Shown here: piece after piece, positions 36,085 to 46,070 of the stretch
Layout: each line of letters starts with the position of its first letter
Numbering within the stretch: position 1 is the stretch's first letter
Origin: Solanum dulcamara
Taxonomy: Eukaryota; Streptophyta; Magnoliopsida; Solanales; Solanaceae
DNA: 64,000 bases
Direction of reading: 5' to 3'
NCBI RefSeq assembly: GCF_947179165.1
Contig: NC_077244.1
Span: 15,820,949-15,884,948 of the forward strand
The notes under the pieces: model-generated
Told to the model about the DNA's origin: nothing
Database searches by the model: none
Seen by the model: the letters and a program-made list of their open reading frames with translations, nothing else
Position numbers and translations under genes: made by a program

Positions 36085-37467
36085 CTGATCTCCCTTGCAC
36101 TGTGTAATAGACTTTCTATGTATAATTTAGTTTATTCTTTCGTATTCAACCTAGTTATTTCTTATTGTAAGGGGAGATTCTCCCTTGTTTATTGCTTTCA
36201 TAGAACAACCAACTTATATTTAGATGTAAGAGCTAGAGTAGTGGTGTCTGCTTTGCTTTTTCTCTGTAGGTACAAGGTTGCATTGCTGTTAGCTGAGATG
36301 AGCAATTCATTGTGCCCTTGGAGCAGCAGTAGCGTGGTGCATCAGTTGACAACTTGGAGCAGGCCTTGGAGATACAAGATTGATGCAGAGCTACAACACT
36401 TGAACCAGCAATTGGAATTATCCTCTTGTTTGTTTAATTGTGCAGGTACTCTACACAGAAGCAGCTTCCAAGAACAGGATCTTCAATATCAACACCCTAC
36501 AACAACCTGCAGAATGCAACAACAAGCCAAACATGCACCACACCATCCATAATTGCTTCTTGGTATAGCAGTGGCATAGTGCAACTTTTGATAGCTTGGA
36601 GTTTGCCTTGGAGGTGCAAGAATGAGTACAACGCTCATTATACAACATCCAAGAACCAACAACAACAAGAAGAGTGGTTGCAACAAGTTCAAAACTACAA
36701 CAATTTCATATACACTGCAGAAATGCAACACCAAACAACAACTCAACCCACAGCTGAACCTGAAGTTACAGACTTTGAAGATGAAGTTGCAGGTAGATAG
36801 GCTACAACACAAGAAGCTACAGGCAACACCAACAGGCGGCAACACCAACAACATCCATAGCTGCTTAGCTACATTGAGACAGGAACTGAAGCTGCAGGTA
36901 GGCCATCTTTTGGTCATCAACTTCTTCAACATTCACTCTTGAACAAAAGGAGAACTCACAGCCCCTTGACATAGCAGCTGCAAGTCTGCATGGACAATGT
37001 TTTTCCACAACTTGACAACCTCGGTATTACAAGATTAAGAAAGACAAAGATGAAAATAACTTTCCCGACCCATGAGAAATAGAAGTTTCATATACTTGCC
37101 CTTTTTCATTTTAGCTATGTATGATATGTAGCTTACTTGAATAGGAATAGTGTAGGTTACTTTATTGTATTCACATGGAAGGGGAGAGTCTCCCTCATTT
37201 ACGTTTTTCTTAGTCGAAGTGTATCGAGAGGAGTCCTCTCATAGGTTTATTGCTTTTCTAGTTATTAGATAGCACCTTTTGTATTGGGGATGAGTTAGCC
37301 GACCTTAGTAGGTTAGCTGACTTATGAACCAACATAGGATCGGAGCTAAGGTTTATGTCCCCCTCCTTGTATTTTCTATTTTGTTATTTATGTTAAGGCT
37401 TGGGGGTGACGCTCAACCCTTGACTATGCACGAGAGGTGGGAGCCTCGTGTAGGGTCTGTTCCCCCC
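36085..37467 (+). other. 3' region of LINE-1 with repeats and hairpins
   Basis: Non-coding, 1.4 kb. It contains an imperfect direct repeat (36316-36380 versus 36566-36622, sharing a 'gcttggag...gccttggag.t.caag' frame), two copies of the palindrome GGGGAGAKTCTCCC (36171-36184 and 37181-37194; K is T then G), and GAGAGGAGTCCTCTC at 37226-37240. There is no A-rich tail; the last bases are a C-run next to the duplication. CAA-rich stretches at 36640-36860 open several short frames that I do not treat as genes. Confidence 0.65.
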
Positions 37468-37481
37468 TTCTACAATTCATC
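37468..37481 (+). repeat. Target-site duplication of LINE-1, right copy
   Basis: TTCTACAATTCATC, with LTR1 resuming directly after it as in LTR2 and LTR3. Confidence 0.8.
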
Positions 37482-39048
37482 TATCAAATATTTCTTTCTC
37501 TACAAAAAGGCTCCTAAGGGTTTCCATTGAAAAATTCAAGTAATCTACTCAATTTCTCCATCAAACTCTCAAGTTCTTCCAATTATTTGTTGTTCTCACT
37601 CAAAGTATATGGGTATTGATTCATTGATCCTTTTATCCATGAAGCCCAATTAATTTCTCAAGGTTTTCTACCAAATTAAAGTATGGTATTTTATGGATTT
37701 TGTGATTTCTATTCCAATTCCATGAATTTTAATTTAAAGTATGATGATGAGTCTATTTTGATATAAATTGATGGATATTGAATTAAATTGAAGAGTTTTT
37801 TTCATGAATTCTCCTATTTTGAGTTCTAGGGTTTATGCTGTAAATTATGAGTATTTTCAATTATACTTCCTAATAATACTATCTATATAAATTATATATG
37901 GGCTGATATAAAGTTTATGATCATACATGTTTTCGAGTTAATTTCATGATTCTCAAGTCAATTGATCATACATTCATGTCTTACCCTAATTTCAAGTATA
38001 AGCTATGACCATGAATTTCCAAGTATGAATTATGTCTATGTATGTATGATTTTGTAATGTGGAAGGACAATGCCCGCATTGCACTTAGGTTATGAAAATG
38101 AGCTACTTTATGATTTTCGAACCTATGATCATGACTATGATATATGAAATTATGATCTTATATTATGTATGTATTCCGTGGGATTTGACTTAGCACCGAA
38201 TATGGACTTGAGGTAGGGGCTCAAAATAAGGGGTCCTTATATAAAGTCTCTTATCTCATAACTATGTGCCACCATAGGATTGCCTTTTTGTCCTAACTAT
38301 TGGATCTACAAATAGAACATGTTCATGATTAGGAGTCTACTTTGGCAAAGTAGCCTCCTCCTTCTCGATATGGGTATCATCGGATTCCATGCTATAGCTC
38401 GTATTGTCTTATTATCGGTTATGGTTCCTATCCCACATATGTATGATCTCTTAAGTATGTTATGATTTTAAATTTATGCTTTTAAATGTGTTGGTCAATA
38501 TGATTTTCTCATAACTTTACGTATTCTGTCTTATCATGTGATTTACTTGACCTTTGCATTGCATGATTTACGTTGCATGTCACGCCCACACACTTAGTAC
38601 ATTCCAACGTACTAATGCATACTTTTTGCCTACATTATCTCATAATGTAGGATTTGAGGTTGAAGATCCTAATAGTTAATGTAACTAGTAGGCATTCTGT
38701 ATCCGACTGTGTTGTGGTTAGTACTCATTGACCGGGAATTAGTTTCAAGTTGGTTACTATTTTCTTTTAAATAGACTTTTGTTTACATTGTATATTGAAA
38801 GTGAGCTAGGGACATGTCTTAGCCCCCTCCCATACTCATGTTTAGAGGCATCTAGTTGGATATATGTTCGAGTTTATGTTGTCATAAGACATTTTAAGAT
38901 TTCTATTAATGATTTAGACTATCTTATGATGTTTTTGCTTTTATATTTCACCTTATTGCTTATGATATGTACAAGAGGCTTGGTTGGAGCTCTTCGGGGT
39001 TTCGATCGTTGTATTACGACTAGGCCCTAAGTCGGGTCGTGACAAACT

Positions 39049-39060
39049 TTGTATCAGAAC
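39049..39060 (+). other. Primer-binding site, first G2 unit
   Basis: TTGTATCAGAAC, two changes from TGGTATCAGAGC, five bases inside LTR1. The second unit has the equivalent site TTAGTATCACAGC at about 44155-44167. Confidence 0.7.
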
Positions 39061-39266
39061 ACAAGATTTTTTTCAGGTGTCCTAAGGTGTCTAACATGCT
39101 ATGTAGAGTAGAGTATTATTTATGGGTGTGAAGTGCACCACACTTATGAGTAGAAGGCTATGAGGCATTTTAGGAATTCTCACTTCTTTCATGATCTATG
39201 TCATGCGATAAAGTGGTACTCTAAGACCTTCCTTTCTTATGATTGTTCCTTGCGATTTTTTAGAAT

Positions 39267-40310
39267 ATGCCTCAGAGAAGACAAATCCCTCAAGCTAATG
39301 GTCCTCTTCCTAATCAAGTAACTAATTAGGAGTTTTGGACTGCTATCACTATGCTAGCTCATATAGTGGGTAATCAAGGAGTAATGGCTCTTCCAAATAT
39401 GATCACACTGGCTTCAAGAGTTAGAGACTTTACAAGGATAAACCCTCCTGAGTTCCATGGTTCGAAAGGCGATGTAGATCCCCAAGACTTTGTTTATGAG
39501 GTATATAAGATTACAGATATTATGGGGATGTCTGCAGAGGAGAAGGCGGAGATGGCGACCTACAAACTTAGGGTTATCACTCGAGTGTGGTTTGACCAAT
39601 GGAAGACTGAAATGGTTGAAACTTGCCCTATAGGTTGGGAGGATTTTAAAGTTTCATTTCTTAATCGTTTCTTTCTCTTAGAGTTAATGGAGGTGAAGGT
39701 GATGGAATTTATCAAATTAAAGCAAGGGAGTATGAATGTGAGGGAGTATGCCCTCAACTTTATGAAGTTATCTAAGTATGCTCCGACATTGGTGTCTGAC
39801 CCTCATGCCCGAATGAGTAAGTTCATTTCAAGGGTGTCCAACTTAGTTGCTAGAGAATGCTGAGCCACTATGCTTATGAAAGAAATGGAAATATCTCAGC
39901 TCATGACCTATGCTGAACAAATAGAAGGAGAGAAGCTAAAACAGAGAAGGATAAGGGAATCTAAGAGGGCTCGGTTTGAAGATAGAATTTCTAATACTAA
40001 GACCGATGAGGATAATGGCTATTTTCAACAAAGCCAAAGATTCCAATGTCAAGGTTCCCCTCGAACTTCCAGCCAAAGGTTTTATAAGGATAGGGTTCCA
40101 TACCCTAAGGGCCAAGATGGAGATATGAATGCTAGTAGTACTACTCTTCTTACCTGCACAAACTGTAAAAAGGAATCACGGGGGTAGGTATTTGATGGGA
40201 ACAGGTGCTTGTTTTGGATATGGTAAAATAGGGCACAAGGTTTCCAAATATCCTACCAAGGGGAGAGAAAGATTTCCTCAAAGGCAAGCTACTCAAAGTG
40301 GACAAGCTTA
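39267..40310 (+). pseudogene. gag of the first G2 unit
   Basis: Starts MPQRRQIPQANGPLP at 39267, meets a stop at 39327-39329, then runs in the same frame through 39351-39863: LASRVRDFTRINPPEFHGSK, IGWEDFKVSFLNRFF, MEFIKLKQGSMNVREY and ARMSKFISRVSNLV, the capsid of a Tekay-like chromovirus Gag. A TGA ends that stretch at 39861. A basic tail follows (39870-40187), then the zinc region in another frame with CFGYGKIGHKVSKYP, where the second cysteine is tyrosine and the last is also tyrosine. The copy at 44373 is its sister. Confidence 0.85.
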
Positions 40311-42120
40311 ATAAGGTGGTGGCCCACACAATAATAGGCTCTATGTACTTCAAGCTAGGCAATGGGTTGAGGAGTTTCCCAATGTGGTTACGGGTAAATT
40401 GAGGGTGTTTGACCTTGATGTTATGTTTTAATTGATCCGGATTCTATATTATCTTTTGCTACTCTAAGCCTTTCTATAAGATTTGATGTATGTCCCGAAA
40501 TCTTGCTAGAGCCTTTGTTGATTAATACCCCTGTGTGACTTAGTATTTAAGGGTAGGTTTGAGTGATGCTAATGAGGGTGGTTTTCTTATTTAATATGGT
40601 TAGGAATTATGATCGGTAGTGAATGGAAAGTTGATGGTTGATTAGAAGATAGAGGTTATCTCACAAGTGGGAGATGGAGTATTTCATTACCAAGGTCGGT
40701 TGTGTGTCCTAATGTTGATAGTCTAAGAGAAATGATATTGCGTAAAGTTCATAGCTCTCAATAGATGAGTTAGGGAAGATTAGGGGAAGAGTGGGTGTTC
40801 CGTATTATGATAATTATGGTATGCTTGGTCCATTTGAAGTTATAGATATGGAGGATGAGGTAGATGAGACCTTGTTATATACAATAGATAGGTAAGAGTA
40901 TATTAGGGTGGCCTTTGGTAGGAATGAATGTCAGTGAGGATATAGATATGCTAGGTTAAACACGAAAATTATTAAGTGATGTTGACTTCAAGGGAGCCAT
41001 AAAGTGGTTAAAATGGTAGGCTTGAATGTGTGGTTGTAGATATGTGAATGATTGTAGTAGTCTATTGATGACTTCTTGTTAAGTGTTTCAAATAAGTATA
41101 TTAAAATGATTATAGAACCAGGCTTGAATTTAGTGGTGATGGCATATGGGTGAATGTATAATGTATTGTGTGTTTATTTATTAGATCTCGAGATTTGTTG
41201 AATATGGTAGTAAGGGGTAGTACTCTTGAGATGAGCATTTGCCATTGATTGAGTTTGCTTATAACAATAGTTACCACTCTAGCATCAAAATGGCCTCTTT
41301 TGAAGCCTTGTATGGGAGAAGATGTAGGTCTCCGGTGGGGTGGTTTGAAGTGAGTGAGATGGAATTGATTGGCCCATATTTGATAGTTGATGCAATGGAG
41401 AAAGTAAGACTAATAAGAGAGAGATTGAAAATGGCTCAAAGTCATCAAAAGTCCTATTCAGACACTAGGAGGAGAGAGCTTGAATTTGACGAGAATGATA
41501 TGGTGTATTTGAAGATTTCACCTATGAAAGGGGTAATGCAATTTGGAAAGAAAGGGAAGTTGAATCCTAGATATATAGGACCCTATAGGATATTGAAGGG
41601 CATTGGTAAAGTAGCATACGAGTTAGACTTACCACTTGAGATGGCTTTGGTTCATCCGATATTTCATGTGTTAATGTGAGAAAGTTTGTGGGTGAACCAA
41701 ATTCTATTGCACCAAGGGAGAATGTGAGTATTGAAGGGAATTTGACTTATGAGGAGGTACCGATTGAGATTTTAGACCGGTAAGTGAAGAGGCTGAGAAA
41801 TAAAGACGTTGCATCTGTCAAGGTGCTGTGGAGGAATTAAGAAGTAGAGAGTGCTACATGGAAAGCGGAATCAGACATGATGAAGCGATATCCTTATCTC
41901 TTTCCTTTCACTCAATCCTAAAAGTACTAAGTTGCTCATGATCAAATCGATTAAACTTCTACACTTCAGTTCCATATGTCATTCATATGCATGCATGATT
42001 CATGAAAATGATTTCTCTCAAGGACTATGTTTTATTTTAAGTATGAAGTTTACCCGTTTTATGCATTTTTCAAAGTGTCCTCATGTCCATGTCGGGTTTC
42101 TAAATACTTTTTCCATGTCT
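40311..42120 (+). pseudogene. pol remnant of the first G2 unit: protease start, integrase end, chromodomain
   Basis: The beginning of the protease region is readable (RLYVLQARQWVEEFPNVV near 40335-40390), then fades into stops. A trace of the integrase zinc-finger lead-in (VGDGVFHYQGRLCV-like) appears near 40660-40710. RT, RNase H and most of the integrase core are missing. From 41239 to 41679 a good frame resumes at the integrase C-terminus: [54 protein letters not shown] and PRYIGPYRIL. After a stop the chromodomain follows (41760-41915; IEILDR, VKRLRNKDVASVKVLWRN) with further stops. About 2.3 kb of pol is missing. Confidence 0.82.
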
Positions 42121-42140
42121 TTCCTATACTAGTTGAATCT

Positions 42141-42174
42141 CATTTGAGGGCGAATATTCCCAAGGGGGAGATAT
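42141..42174 (+). other. Hairpin plus polypurine tract before LTR2
   Basis: CATTTGAGGGCGAATATTCC then CAAGGGGGAGATAT. It is a mutated form of the CATTCGAGGACGAATG hairpin of G1 and G3, followed by the same purine tract. Confidence 0.7.
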
Positions 42175-44151
42175 TATAGCATCCCTTAAAAATATTCACA
42201 AAATACCTTAAGAATGCTTTGGGAATAGGCCTCAAATGTAATGCATTATCCTTAATCTTTTTTTAAAATCCGAGTTTGAATTATCGATCAGGGGGTCAAA
42301 ACCTGCGGGAAAATAGTCTCGATAGATTTTTAGAACCCATATATCGGAAGATGGATTTTTGAAAAAACTCTATAAAATAGTAGGGTTCGCGACAGGTCCA
42401 CATCGCGAACCTGGGACAGTTTTCCGGCCGAGTTGATCTCGACTAGTCCGCAATGCGGACCTGAGAGGGTTTTCTAGCCGAGTTGAGTCTTTTTAAAGGG
42501 CGATTTAGACATTTCCCAAATTATTAGTTAATGAACCTAGACGTTTTTAGGACCTAATTCAACTCTATAAATTCACCTAAACCCCTAATTCTATTTATTC
42601 TTCTATAATTCATCTATCAAATATTTCTCTCTTTAGAAAAAGGCTCCCAAGGGTTGCCATTGAAAAATTCAAGTAATCTACTCAATTTCTCCATCAAACT
42701 CTCAAGTTCTTCCAATTATTAGGTATTCTCACTCATGGTATGTGGGTATTAATTCATGGATTCTTTCATCCATTAATTCCAATCAATTTCTCAAGGTTTT
42801 CTTTCAAATTAAAGTATGATATTTTATGAATTTTGTGATCTCTATTTCAATTGCATAAATTTTAATTTAAAGTATGATCATGAGTCTATTTTGATATAAA
42901 TTGATAGTTATTGAATTAAATTGAAGAGTTTTTTCATGAATTCTCCTATTTTGATTTCTAGGGCTTATGATATAAATTATGAGTATTTTCAATTATACTT
43001 CCTAATGATACTATCTATATAAATTACGTATGGGATGATATAACATTTATGACCATGCATGTTTTCAAGTTAATTTCATGATTCTCAAGTCAATTGATCA
43101 TACATTCATGTCTTACCCTAATTTCAAGTATAAGCTATGATCATGAATTTCCAAGTATGAATTATGTCTATGTATATATGATTTTGTAATGTGGAAGGAC
43201 AATGCCCGCATTGCACTTATGTTATGAAAATGAGCTACTCTATAATTTTCAAACCTATGATCATGACTATGATATATGAAATTATAATCTTATGTTATGT
43301 ATGTATTCCGTGGGATTTGACTTAGCACCGAATGTGGACTTGAGGTAGGGGCTTAAAATAAAGGGTCCTTATATAAAGTCTCTTGTCTCATAATTACGTG
43401 AAACTATAGGATTTCCTTTTTGTCCTAGCTAGTGGATCCACGAATAGCACATGTCCATGATCAGGAGTCTATCTTGGCAAAGTAGCCTCCTCCTTCTTGA
43501 TGTGGGTATCATCGGATTCCATGTTATAGCTCGCATGGTCTTATTGTCAGTTATGGTTTTTATTCCACATATGTATGATCTCTTAAGTATGTTATGATTT
43601 TAAATTTATTCTTTTAAATGCTTTGGTCAATATGATTTTCTCATGAATTTACGTATTCCGTCTTATCATGTGATTTTCTTAACCTTTGTATTCCATGATT
43701 TACGTTGCATGTCACGCCCACACACTTACGGGTTGAGGTTAAAGATCCTAATGTAGGGGTTGAGGTTAAAGATCCTAATAGTCTACGTAACTAGTAGGTG
43801 TTCTCTATCCGGCTGTGTTGTGCTTAGTCCTCACCGGGAATTAGTTTCAAGTTGGTTACTATTTTCTTTTAAAAATACTTTTGTTTATGTTGTATATTGA
43901 GGGTGAGCTAGGGACATGTCTTAGCCTCCGCCCATACTCATGTTTAGAGGCATCTAGTTGGATATATGTTCCAGTCTATGTTGTCATAAGACAATTTTAG
44001 ATTTCTATTAATGGTTTAGACTATCTTATGATGTTTTCGCTTTTATATTTCACCTTATATATATGCTTATGATATATACAAGAGGCTTGGTTGGAGCCCT
44101 TCGAGGTTTCAATCATCGTGTTACGACTAGGCCCTAGGTTGGGTCGTGACA
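42175..44151 (+). repeat. LTR2 of G2 (shared middle LTR)
   Basis: 1977 bp, starting TATAGCATCCC (TG lost) and ending GGGTCGTGACA. Most of it tracks LTR3 closely; the right 0.45 kb shares features with both LTR1 and LTR3. Near 43728-43780 a 26 bp unit is duplicated in tandem, and the segment containing 'gtactaatgcatactttttgcc' of the other LTRs is missing. Confidence 0.88.
42385..42460 (+). repeat. GC-rich inverted repeats in U3 of LTR2
   Basis: GTTCGCGA (42385-42392) pairs with TCGCGAAC (42403-42410). GTCCGCAATGCGGAC (42446-42460) is a near-perfect palindrome with 7 bp arms. Both are conserved in LTR3 (57463-57488 and 57524-57538). The LTR1 counterparts near 27713-27790 are decayed or use a different pair (GCGACA/TGTCGC). 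Confidence 0.7.
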
Positions 44152-44372
44152 AACTTAGTATCACAGCACAAGGTTTTTTTCAAGTGTCCTAAGGTATCTA
44201 ATATGCCACATCAAGTAGAGTATTATTCATGGGTGTGAAGCGCACCAAACTTATGAGTAGGAGGCTATGAGGCGTTTTAGGAATTCTCACTTCTTTCATT
44301 ATCCATGTCGTGCGATAAAGTGATACCCTAAGACCTTCCTTTCTTATGATTGTTCCTTGCAATTTTTTAGAA

Positions 44373-45290
44373 CATGCCTCAGAGAAGACAAATCCCTCAA
44401 GCTAATGGTCCTCTTCCTAATCAAGTAACTAATGACGAGTTTTGGACCATTATCACTATGCTAGCTCGTATAGTGGCCAATCAAGGAGTGATGGCTCTTT
44501 CAAATATGATCACATTGGCTTCAAGAGTTAGAGACTTCACAAGGATGAACCCTCCCGAGTTTCATTGTTCAAAAGGCGATGTGGATCCCCAAGACTTTTT
44601 TTATGACGTATATAAGATTATGGATATTATGGGGATGTCTGCAGAAGAGAAGGCGGAGATGGCGGCCTACCAACTTAGGGGTATCACTCAAGTGTGGTTT
44701 GACCAATGGAAGGCTAAAAGGGTTGAAATTGGCCCTATAGGTTGGGAGGATTTCAAAGTTTCATTTCTTGATCGTTTCTTTCCCTTAGAGTTAATGGAGG
44801 AGAAGGTGATGGAATTTATCAAATTGAAGCAAAGGAGTATGAATGTGAGGGAGTATTCCCTCAACTTCATAAAGTTGTCCAAGTATGCTCTGACTTTGGT
44901 GTCTGACCCTCATGCCCGTATGAGTAAGTTTATTTCGGGGGTGTCCGACTTAGTTGCTAGAGAATGTCGAGCCGCTATGCTTGTGAAATAAATAGACATA
45001 TCTCAGCTCATGACCTATGTTGAACAAATAGAATGAGAGAAGCTAGAACAGAGAAGTATGAAGGACTCCAAGAGGGCTCGGTATGAAGATGGATTTTCTA
45101 ATGCTAAGACCGGTGAGGATAATGGCTATTTTCAACAAAGCCAAAGATTTCAATGTCAAGGTTCCCCTCGAACTTCTGGCCAAAGGTTTGATAAAGATAG
45201 GGTGCCATAACCTAAGGGCCAAGGTGGAGATGTGAATGCTAGTGGTACTACTCTCCTTACCCACACTAAGTGTAGAAGAAATCATGGGGG
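44373..45290 (+). pseudogene. gag of the second G2 unit, 5' part
   Basis: Sister of the gag at 39267. One frame runs from MPQRRQIPQANG at 44374 to the TAA at 44989, with the capsid blocks DFTRMNPPEFHCSKGDVDP, VWFDQWKAK and FIKLKQRSMNVREY. The stop seen after 20 codons in the first unit is absent here. After 44991 stops accumulate. The zinc-knuckle region is cut by G3 at 45295 and resumes at 55269. Confidence 0.85.
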
Positions 45291-45295
45291 TAGGT
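45291..45295 (+). repeat. Target-site duplication of G3, left copy
   Basis: TAGGT, identical to 55264-55268. The uninterrupted sister sequence at about 40183-40200 ('gggggtaggtatttgatggg') carries TAGGT once. Confidence 0.92.
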
Positions 45296-45716
45296 TGTAA
45301 CACCCCTCAAAATTTCTTCCTAAGATTCGGGCTTTCTTTGTACACGTGTGGGGCCCATCGTATTTATTTCGAAGTATGTGCTCGAGTTAAGATGAGTCCC
45401 TGAGGAATTTAAGAGCGTTGGAGGTGATGTGGGGTCATTGAGGACCCCTAGGACCGAGCTAAGTCCAAAAGATCCGTCGTGGCTAAGTTTAGGACGAGTT
45501 CATGTAAGGGTCGACTTTTAACAACCCTATCTTTTGAAGGACGTCAATCTGGGTGGCCCACGACCTATCAAATTAAAGGTCGTCGAGTCTTCTTTCCAAC
45601 GCCACCAAGAACGTAAATTTTGGAGTTCGGAGTCAAAAGATATGACGATCCGAAGACGAACTAGCACGACAGGAATTTCATTTTTGGCCTGGGTTGCAAC
45701 TGCTGGGGATATGGCT

Positions 45717-46005
45717 TTGGCGCTGTAAGGGCGCGACGCGCCACTATCACGCCAGAAACATACCTCAGTAGTTTGGTCCTTGGCGCGACACGCCACTAAA
45801 AGTTGTGCAGGGTTTTTCAGGCCAAATTCCTAGAATTTAGAATAATAGGCTTGGCGCTGTAAGGGCGCGACGCGCCACTATCGCGCCAGAAACATGCCTC
45901 AGTAGTTTGGTCCCTGGCGCGATGCGCCACTAAAAGTTGTGCAGGTTTTGGGCGTAATTGGCCTTGGCGCTGTAAGGGCGCGACGCGCCACTATCGCGCC
46001 AAGGG
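45717..46005 (+). repeat. Palindrome array in G3 U3
   Basis: Three units start TTGGCGCTGTAAGGG at 45717, 45851 and 45964. Across them GGCGCGACGCGCC, a palindrome with 6 bp arms around one base, occurs five times (about 45730, 45782, 45864, 45916, 45976). Two of the five have a single CpG transition here (GACACGCC, GATGCGCC), while all five are intact in the 3' LTR (53237-53525). The array lies 60-350 bases upstream of the TATA box, so a role in transcription or silencing is plausible but unproven. Confidence 0.8.
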
Positions 46006-46062
46006 CGTTTTTGCCTGATTTTCAGAAATTGGAGGAAGGGCAATTTGGAAAATTTCCCAAAT

Positions 46063-46070
46063 TATATATA
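46063..46070 (+). promoter_or_regulatory. TATA box of G3 5' LTR
   Basis: TATATATA within AAATTATATATACACAAG, followed by a CT-rich leader ('cactctctctctaaag'). The 3' LTR has the same at 53583-53590. The start site is probably about 30 bases downstream. Confidence 0.65.

Larger units (their letters stand above)
27943..37467 (+). mobile_element. LINE-1: full-length L1-type LINE with RNase H
   Basis: A 9.5 kb non-LTR element inserted in LTR1 of G2. The LTR sequence TTTTACAATTCATC at 27929-27942 recurs as TTCTACAATTCATC at 37468-37481 (13 of 14), an L1-style target-site duplication; LTR2 and LTR3 carry this site once. The order is 5' leader, ORF1 (DUF4283, zinc knuckle), ORF2 (endonuclease, RT, zinc-binding region, RNase H), then a 1.4 kb 3' region. 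No poly-A precedes the right duplication; the element ends in a C-run. Both frames carry stops and frameshifts. Confidence 0.88.
27504..39044 (+). repeat. LTR1 of G2, split by LINE-1
   Basis: Pieces 27504-27942 and 37482-39044, about 2.0 kb together. It starts TGTAACATCC and ends GGGTCGTGACA. This is the most divergent of the three LTRs; the GC-rich palindromes near 27713-27790 differ from those in LTR2 and LTR3. Confidence 0.88.

Noticed and set aside
36118..36942. Several 100-148 codon frames on both strands after LINE-1 ORF2
   Set aside because: They come from CAA-rich, repeat-containing 3' sequence and show no recognisable domain.
38779..39030. 83-codon frame with a sister at 58985-59227
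   Set aside because: Both lie in G2 LTRs just before the primer site; the middle LTR lacks an equivalent frame.
45717..46005. Palindromic repeats with unique-looking spacers, superficially CRISPR-like
   Set aside because: The whole block is repeated in the 3' LTR, the 'spacers' repeat between units, and the DNA is a plant retrotransposon LTR.
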